This document shows, piece by piece, positions 53,591-58,766 of a stretch of DNA of 58,766 nucleotides. The stretch comes from Empedobacter falsenii (GTDB taxonomy: Bacteria > Bacteroidota > Bacteroidia > Flavobacteriales > Weeksellaceae). Position numbers and translations under genes: made by a program. Every line of letters begins with the position of its first letter. Position 1 is the first letter of the stretch. The stretch is taken from assembly GCF_019308355.1 (NCBI RefSeq), contig NZ_JAAGKM010000016.1, positions 1-58,766 of the forward strand. The letters run 5' to 3'. Below the pieces are notes generated by a model. The model had not been told where the DNA came from. It saw nothing but the letters and a program-made list of their open reading frames with translations, and ran no database searches.

Positions 53591-54236
53591 AATATCAAAC
53601 TATATAAAAAACGATTTAGAAAATCGTGAGCTAAAACCTTCGCACGATGCGTGGGACAGAATTCAGGCTCGTATGGATGTCGCTCCATCACCACAAAAAT
53701 CAAACTACAAATGGTGGTTATCTGCTGCGGTTGTGGCGTTATTTACAGTTACTACGTCTGTTTATTTATTTACGAATCAATCTAAAAATGATGAACCAAA
53801 AGAATTGGTAAATCATCAGGAACAAAATAATCCGCAACAAATTCAATCAGATTCTAATACAGTTCATTCTTCAGAATCGATTTTAGCGAATAATGAAAAG
53901 ATTGATTCTTCTAAAAAAGAAGTTGAAATTCAGCCTCAAGAAGAGAAGAAACCAATTCAACATGGTAAAGTTCAAGTGGCGATAAACGAAGAATCTCAAC
54001 AAGTTGAAATGGCTTTTCCAACGAAGAAAGAAGCTATTGCAGAGAAGAAAGAAGAGTTAAAATCAGAAGCTCAACCAAAGAAAAATATTGCAGCTAACAC
54101 AACATTAGATTCTGTAAAAGTGAACAAAAAGAAGAAGAATTTTGTAGATCCAAATATGTTGTTGTATTCGATCGAAAATAAAGAAAATCTAAAGGAGTCA
54201 AACCAATCGCGCGTGGTTTCTATCGGCTTCAAATAA
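53574..54236 (+). CDS. Probable membrane anti-sigma-like protein
   Basis: The 220-residue protein has an N-terminal cytoplasmic segment (ISNYIKNDLENRELKPSHDAW, similar to the short sigma-binding stretches of Bacteroidota anti-sigma proteins). One transmembrane helix follows (WWLSAAVVALFTVTTSVYLF, about 47-66), then a Lys/Glu/Gln-rich low-complexity periplasmic tail. No ligand domain is recognisable. Its overlap with the sigma gene is the main argument for the role, which is inference. Confidence 0.6.
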   Translation: MKNNDKISNYIKNDLENRELKPSHDAWDRIQARMDVAPSPQKSNYKWWLSAAVVALFTVTTSVYLFTNQSKNDEPKELVNHQEQNNPQQIQSDSNTVHSSESILANNEKIDSSKKEVEIQPQEEKKPIQHGKVQVAINEESQQVEMAFPTKKEAIAEKKEELKSEAQPKKNIAANTTLDSVKVNKKKKNFVDPNMLLYSIENKENLKESNQSRVVSIGFK

Positions 54237-54265
54237 AACATTAATATCCCTAAATTAGCAAGATT

Positions 54266-55306
54266 ATGATAAAAAAACTTATCGTAGCAGGATTATTATG
54301 CTTATCAGCTACATCACTATATGCTCAAAAATTTACATTTGATTTGAATGATAAAAATGACGAAAAAATCAGTCCAATTGTAAAAGATCGCATTAGCGAA
54401 TTTACGTTAGTGATTCGTCAAATTGTGCAGGAAGAAAAATCTGCAATGGAAAAGAAAATTGCGGCAGTTGACAAAGAATTAGCAGAAGGAAAACTGAATG
54501 CTTCTGAGGCTACAGCGAAGAAAGAAGCGATTGCAAATGTGTATTCGGGAACGATAAATGATCGTATTCAGGAAGTGAATTTTAACTTAGATGATATCAT
54601 CAAACAACAAGTTGCATTTTCGATTATGAACGGCGAAGATCCAATTACGCCAAAAACGAAACAAGATGTGACGAAACGTTACCGAATTGCGAATCAAATT
54701 AACGGTTATGCTTCTTTTGGATACATGGCGTTTACAGGAAAAAAAGATGAGGAATTGAACAAACACGAGAAGTTTTCGAGCAACATTACAGCGGGTTTAA
54801 TGTACGAAAGACAATTATCGTTAACAAGTCCTGTTAACTTTTTGGCAGGAGCATTATTCTCTTGGAGAACTTACAGAATTGACGATGATATGCGTTTTAA
54901 TCGTGATGAAAATGGAGATGTTGGTTTAATAAAACATGACAAATCGTTAGACAAATCGAAGTTGCGCTCGGCTTATTTTATGGTTCCAGTTGGATTTAAA
55001 TACAATTTTTCGAAAGTCAAAAATATTACCGAAGATTTTGCATATCGTCCGCAAGGAAAACACTATATCGCAGCATATATGTATGGAGGAACGTTGTTAT
55101 CATCGAATAATATTTACAAAGGAGATGGTGTTCGCAGCAAAAATCGTGGAAATTATAATGTGAATAATTTTATCTACGGAGCCGAAGTAACAATTGGTTT
55201 AGGATTGATTGATGTCTTTGTGAGAAAGGATTTTAATAATTATTTTAAAGATAATACATTCGATAATCGTAAAATGATTCAGTTTGGCATAAATCTTGGA
55301 TTATAA
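54266..55306 (+). CDS. Putative outer-membrane beta-barrel protein with coiled-coil N-terminus
   Basis: The 346-residue product has a signal peptide (cleavage after LYAQ, about residue 21). An alpha-helical, coiled-coil-like part follows (about 35-125; EEKSAMEKKIAAVDKELAEG), then a beta-rich part from about 150 with barrel-like strands ending MIQFGINLGL. It is the third gene of the sigma/anti-sigma-like unit and may be its target or its surface sensor. I do not recognise a named family. Confidence 0.6.
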   Translation: MIKKLIVAGLLCLSATSLYAQKFTFDLNDKNDEKISPIVKDRISEFTLVIRQIVQEEKSAMEKKIAAVDKELAEGKLNASEATAKKEAIANVYSGTINDRIQEVNFNLDDIIKQQVAFSIMNGEDPITPKTKQDVTKRYRIANQINGYASFGYMAFTGKKDEELNKHEKFSSNITAGLMYERQLSLTSPVNFLAGALFSWRTYRIDDDMRFNRDENGDVGLIKHDKSLDKSKLRSAYFMVPVGFKYNFSKVKNITEDFAYRPQGKHYIAAYMYGGTLLSSNNIYKGDGVRSKNRGNYNVNNFIYGAEVTIGLGLIDVFVRKDFNNYFKDNTFDNRKMIQFGINLGL

Positions 55307-55370
55307 CAATTATCTCAATCATAGTTTTAGTATTGAAATTTTATAACATAACATTTTTTTTAATATAATG

Positions 55371-55397
55371 AACCTCAGATTTATCTGAGGTTTTTTA
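55371..55397 (+). terminator. Terminator of the sigma-factor unit
   Basis: AACCTCAGAT pairs with ATCTGAGGTT around two bases, followed by T. Confidence 0.85.
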
Positions 55398-55460
55398 TTT
55401 GTAGAAAAATTTTCTAAACCTGTTCAAAAAAATTGTAAATTAGTACAAATCCAATGAGAG

Positions 55461-55910
55461 ATGGTAAAATCTAAACTTAGTTGGCAAACACTTCTTCTCG
55501 TCATCATTTTTCTATTATTAATGATGGTTAACTTCACGTTTGTCAAAGCTTTTTGGTTTGGAGGAAATTTTTGGATAGACGAACCTTTTTTACGCATTGG
55601 CGTTTTCATGATTTCTTTGCTTGCTTCGATGTCAATTTTATATGATTTAACGTTTAATTTGACCTTATTTACGTTAAAAGAAGAAACGTTCGAAATCAGA
55701 ACAATTTTCAAAAAAGATGAAATTCCATATCGAGCAATTTATTATTTGTACGAAGAAGAAGATATTTTTCGTTTGAATCGTAATCAAATTCTAACTATTC
55801 AAACCAAAAAATCAAAGTTCAGATTACGTAGTTTTTTTGATTCAAATTATGATGAAGTAAAAACTAAATTGACCGAAAAAGCACAGCAATACGTTAATTT
55901 ATTGGCTTAA
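55461..55910 (+). CDS. Hypothetical two-helix membrane protein
   Basis: The 149-residue protein has two transmembrane helices (about 8-28 and 48-72) followed by a cytoplasmic beta-rich domain of about 75 residues (TLKEETFEIRTIFKKDEIPY to KSKFRLRSF). That layout resembles small bacterial PH-like-domain membrane proteins. No firm family. Monocistronic, with a terminator on each side. Confidence 0.55.
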   Translation: MVKSKLSWQTLLLVIIFLLLMMVNFTFVKAFWFGGNFWIDEPFLRIGVFMISLLASMSILYDLTFNLTLFTLKEETFEIRTIFKKDEIPYRAIYYLYEEEDIFRLNRNQILTIQTKKSKFRLRSFFDSNYDEVKTKLTEKAQQYVNLLA

Positions 55911-55920
55911 TGATATTAAA

Positions 55921-55949
55921 AAAAACGTCGCTCTATGAGCGACGTTTTT
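55921..55949. terminator. Bidirectional terminator
   Basis: AAAAACGTCGCTC pairs with GAGCGACGTTTTT around three bases, serving the convergent genes ending at 55910 and 55949. Confidence 0.88.
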
Positions 55950-56236
55950 TAATTATTACTATTGTTTTTTAAGTAAATCAGAATGTTTTGTATTAGCACT
56001 AAAATGGCGACCGACGTAAAAAACATAAAGCCAACATAAATGGCAACTTGCTTGTCTTGACCAATTTTTATGAAGATAAAATAAGCCAAAAGCGTTCCCA
56101 TGATTTGCATTAAGACAGCGCGCCAAGCAACTTTTTTTACAACAGCAGCATCTTTGGTTCTAAATCCCGCAATTCCCTGATAAATTGTCGGAAATATCAA
56201 CATACTAAATGCGATTATTTTTAGAGGTGTTTCCAT
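55949..56236 (-). CDS. Hypothetical small membrane protein
   Basis: The 95-residue protein has three predicted transmembrane helices (about 7-23, 40-57 and 66-87) and no recognisable motif. Its start follows the stop of the YkgJ-like gene directly, so it belongs to the same minus-strand operon as its last member. Function unknown. Confidence 0.6.
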   Translation of the reverse strand: METPLKIIAFSMLIFPTIYQGIAGFRTKDAAVVKKVAWRAVLMQIMGTLLAYFIFIKIGQDKQVAIYVGFMFFTSVAILVLIQNILIYLKNNSNN

Positions 56237-56734
56237 TTATACTTTTATTTCTTTCTGCATTTGTTCCACAACTTCATAAGTTGCAGGACAAATTAGCGTG
56301 TTTTTTATGGTAAGATGATTAATCTGATAAAACTTTTTGCGATCTGTATGTGGATATTCACGGCAAGCTTTTGGACGATCTTCATAAACCAAACAATAAT
56401 TTTCACTATCCAAAAACGGACAAGGAACTTGCTGCAAAACGTAGTCGTTATCCTCATCAATTCGTAAATATTTATCAATAAATTGACTTGGTTTGATACG
56501 AAAAACATGTGCTAAACGCTCAATATCTTTTTGTGTAAAAAGCGGACCCGTTGTTTTGCAACAATTCGCACAAGAAAGACAATCGATGCGATTGAAAACA
56601 TCTTCATGAATTTCTTCCATTTTTTGATCCAAGTTTTTAGGTGGTTTTTTCTTCAACTTCTCCAAAAACTTTTTGTGTTCGCGTTGTTTTTCTTTTGCTT
56701 TCGCAAAATATTCTTCTAAGAAATGATCTCCCAT
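56237..56734 (-). CDS. YkgJ-family cysteine cluster protein
   Basis: The 165-residue protein has the clustered cysteines CLSCANCCKTTGP (about 53-65), then CPFLDSENYCLVYEDRP (about 104) and CREYP. This pattern defines the YkgJ/CxxCxxCC family, thought to bind Zn or an Fe-S cluster. Its role is unknown. It overlaps the upstream endonuclease-V-like gene by 19 bases, so the pair is translationally coupled. Confidence 0.85.
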   Translation of the reverse strand: MGDHFLEEYFAKAKEKQREHKKFLEKLKKKPPKNLDQKMEEIHEDVFNRIDCLSCANCCKTTGPLFTQKDIERLAHVFRIKPSQFIDKYLRIDEDNDYVLQQVPCPFLDSENYCLVYEDRPKACREYPHTDRKKFYQINHLTIKNTLICPATYEVVEQMQKEIKV

Positions 56735-57147
56735 TTTTCTATTTCTCCTTCTTTTACTTCAAAAATCTCCGCGCAATCAACCATTTTAAGGTTTTCAAAT
56801 TGTTTGAATCGCTCAGGATCTCTTTGTTCTAACTTCTTTAATAAATGGTTGAATTCATATTGCATTTGACCTGTTGTAACCTCAATTTTAATCTTTGTAA
56901 AATCAGAATCAATTTTATTTCGGTCAAAATTATATCCTCGTCTTGTGGCTTCGTCCCAAACTTTTGCTAAATATTGATTAATCGCTTCAAGCGGTTTTTC
57001 AATTGCTTTGAAACGAGTTAATTGCGGATGATTTTTATAACCTTTTGTATTGCCTTCCAAAACATTTTTTGCCAAAAGCGTTTCGCGCCAAAGTGCTACA
57101 ATTCCTTTTGCATCGAGATATTTCGGATGAACAGACCAAATTCGCAT
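56716..57147 (-). CDS. Pyrimidine dimer DNA glycosylase / endonuclease V-like protein
   Basis: The 143-residue protein starts MRIWSVHPKYLDAKGIVALW and continues RETLLAKNVL...GYKNHPQLTRF, the signature of the Pyr_excise (T4 DenV-like) family. Phage T4 DenV cuts at UV-induced pyrimidine dimers; many bacterial members are annotated by similarity only. It begins nine bases after the HMG-CoA reductase stop and overlaps the YkgJ-like gene. The DNA-repair role is a family inference. Confidence 0.8.
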   Translation of the reverse strand: MRIWSVHPKYLDAKGIVALWRETLLAKNVLEGNTKGYKNHPQLTRFKAIEKPLEAINQYLAKVWDEATRRGYNFDRNKIDSDFTKIKIEVTTGQMQYEFNHLLKKLEQRDPERFKQFENLKMVDCAEIFEVKEGEIEKWEIIS

Positions 57148-57155
57148 TTGTTAGA

Positions 57156-58511
57156 TTACTTCTCTTTTTTGATCTCTTCTACATTTTTTACACCACGTAA
57201 TCTGCAAAACTCTTCGATAACATTGTGATGAGAAACCGTTTTATCTTTAAAATAATTGACAAAATATTTCTTTTCTTCTTCAGTTGCTTCTAACTGATTC
57301 AAGATATTCATTAAGTGCATTTTCATGTGACCTTTCTGAATTCCAGTTGTAACCAAAGAACGTAATGCACCAAAGTTTTGCGCTAAACCAGCAACAGCAA
57401 CAAATCCCATCAATTCTTTAGCATTCGGTTTCCCAAGAATTCCCATTGCTAATTTTACTAACGGATGCAAAGCTGTCAATCCACCAATTGTACCAAGAGC
57501 AGTTGGTAAATCAATCCAAAAACGAAAAACTCCATCTTTCACTTCACAGTGTGTTAACGAAGAATACTGCCCATCTTTCGCCGCATATGTATGCGCACAA
57601 GCTTCTACAGCACGGAAATCGTTACCTGTTGCAATCACAACCGCATCAATTCCGTTCATAATTCCTTTGTTATGTGTTGTTGCACGATATGGTTCTATTT
57701 CTGCAATGCGAACAGCGCACAAAAACTTTTCTACAAACTCTTCTGAGGTTACATTTCCTTCTGCCAATTGCTCAACAGGACAAGAAACCTCTGCACGAAC
57801 AATACAATCTGGCGTATAATTCGATAAAATACACATCACGATTTGAACTGAATCTTTTTCATCATCTGTAAAAGTAGAATCAGCTTCTATCTCGTTGCGT
57901 AATGTTTTGGCAAATTGCTCTAAACAAGAATTGATAAAGTTTGCACCCATCGAATCCATTGTTTCGAAAGACGCTTTTATTTGATAATAGTTTTCTAAAT
58001 CGGCAGTTTTATCAATTAATTCCAAAGCTAAAATACCACCACCACGCGCACGCATGTTTTTTGTGATATCATTTGTCGTTTCGATTAATTGATTTTTAAT
58101 CGTTGTTTCAAATGCATTTTGTAACTTTTCTTTGTCGCCTTCGTACATAAAATGAACGTGACCCAATTTTGTTGTGGATAAAATAGTTGTTTTGAAACCA
58201 CCACGTGTTTGCCAAAACTTCGCAGCTTTAGAAGCCGCAGCAACAACAGACGACTCTTCAACAGCCATTGGAATGGCATATAATTCGTCGTTGATTAAAA
58301 AGTTTGGTGCTAAACCAAACGGCATATAGAAATTAGAAACTGTATTTTCTGAAAATTCGTCGTGCAGTTTTTGTAAATCTGCATCATCATTCCAATATTG
58401 TTTCATGATTTGAATTGCTTTTTCATCGCCATTCAAATATTCATTGACAACCCATTCAATTTTTCCTTCTTTCGATAATTTCGAAAAACCTTCTACTGCT
58501 TGATGCTTCAT
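57156..58511 (-). CDS. mvaA: Hydroxymethylglutaryl-CoA reductase, class II-like
   Basis: Key enzyme of the mevalonate pathway. About 451 residues, with the catalytic Glu region AVEESSVVAAASKAAKFW (about 84), SMGANFINSC (about 186), and the C-terminal LGTIGGLTALHPLVKLAM and catalytic His in GHMKMH (about 375). Size and motifs fit the class II bacterial enzyme. The ATG at 58511 is preferred because the upstream in-frame TTG at 58535 overlaps a TACTTTTG -7 box (58533-58540). It heads a four-gene operon whose other members have no obvious link to isoprenoids. Confidence 0.9.
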   Translation of the reverse strand: MKHQAVEGFSKLSKEGKIEWVVNEYLNGDEKAIQIMKQYWNDDADLQKLHDEFSENTVSNFYMPFGLAPNFLINDELYAIPMAVEESSVVAAASKAAKFWQTRGGFKTTILSTTKLGHVHFMYEGDKEKLQNAFETTIKNQLIETTNDITKNMRARGGGILALELIDKTADLENYYQIKASFETMDSMGANFINSCLEQFAKTLRNEIEADSTFTDDEKDSVQIVMCILSNYTPDCIVRAEVSCPVEQLAEGNVTSEEFVEKFLCAVRIAEIEPYRATTHNKGIMNGIDAVVIATGNDFRAVEACAHTYAAKDGQYSSLTHCEVKDGVFRFWIDLPTALGTIGGLTALHPLVKLAMGILGKPNAKELMGFVAVAGLAQNFGALRSLVTTGIQKGHMKMHLMNILNQLEATEEEKKYFVNYFKDKTVSHHNVIEEFCRLRGVKNVEEIKKEK

Positions 58512-58640
58512 ATTGGATATTTTTTTATAAGACAAAAGTACAAACGTTTTGAATGTTATAAGATACTTCTTCTGTTTTTTGATTAATTTTTAACGATTTA
58601 GTAGAGTAGTGGATTTGGTTAAACACAATAAATGTAGAAT

Positions 58641-58766
58641 TGTAATCTTCCCCTTGTTAAGAACACTTAAAAGTAGAGTTTTTATTTAATATTATTGTAT
58701 TATTATTTTGATTAATTTGAAATGTAGGAAAATCATTAGGATTTTTGACCTTACCATATTTCAATA
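58641..58766 (-). mobile_element. 3' end of an IS3-like insertion sequence (right copy, cut by window edge)
   Basis: Exact reverse complement of 1-125, plus one further base at the window end. The same 35-codon open frame enters from the right edge and stops at 58657-58659. The terminus at 58641 is TGTAATCTTCCCC. The two copies therefore face each other with their 3' ends turned towards the window. The 105 bases between here and the HMG-CoA reductase promoter contain no gene. Confidence 0.5.

Noticed and set aside
1-58766. Composite transposon defined by the two inverted IS-like ends
   Set aside because: The interior is almost entirely conserved housekeeping genes in ordinary order (prs-rplY, thrABC, ilvDBNCA, nuoA-N), so a 58-kb transposon is unlikely. 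Inverted flanking IS copies or contig-end repeats explain it better.

Overview
The window is an AT-rich stretch of a Bacteroidota chromosome, almost certainly class Flavobacteriia and possibly a Weeksellaceae member such as an Empedobacter-like species. Grounds are the TAnnTTTG-type -7 boxes, weak Shine-Dalgarno signals, a 14-gene nuo operon with a short NuoG, bifunctional ThrA, a DUF6266 protein and an OmpA protein typical of the class. Genus is a guess. No tRNA, rRNA or CRISPR array was seen.

Layout. 1-125 and 58641-58765 are the same sequence in opposite orientation. They look like the 3' ends of two inverted copies of one IS3-like insertion sequence, and they bound the window. 126-720 is the edge of a genomic island: a RadC/JAB gene whose start was removed by the IS, then a tmRNA-like 3' end with its terminator. 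730-2463 holds an outer-membrane protein and an orphan gene. 2518-7590 is a three-gene polysaccharide export cassette (PglF/CapD-like, Wza-like, tyrosine kinase Wzc-like). 7697-13046 has OmpA, prs, rplY, an Rrf2-hemerythrin pair and a glutamine cyclotransferase. 13101-18690 has ruvC, ppc, a GH3-family protein and DUF2797. 19335-24239 is thrABC behind a threonine leader peptide. 24313-31455 is ilvDBNCA (minus strand) behind two consecutive branched-chain leader-peptide attenuators. 31622-34990 is mfd. 35218-48121 is the complete nuoA-N operon. 48200-50240 is an accessory, poorly coding stretch with a broken HTH gene, a DUF6266 gene and 25-bp direct repeats. 50243-58511 has an M1 peptidase, coaX, an ECF sigma/anti-sigma-like/outer-membrane triplet, and a minus-strand operon led by HMG-CoA reductase.

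How it works together. The strongest regulatory reading is amino-acid attenuation: thrABC makes threonine, and ilvA in the neighbouring convergent operon consumes it to start isoleucine synthesis. Both operons carry leader peptides with matching terminator and antiterminator pairings, and the ilv operon carries two such devices in series. A second regulatory module is an Rrf2 regulator with three cysteines next to a hemerythrin-like protein, both preceded by a shared TCCGAATTAAAA motif. Most of the rest is ordinary housekeeping content.
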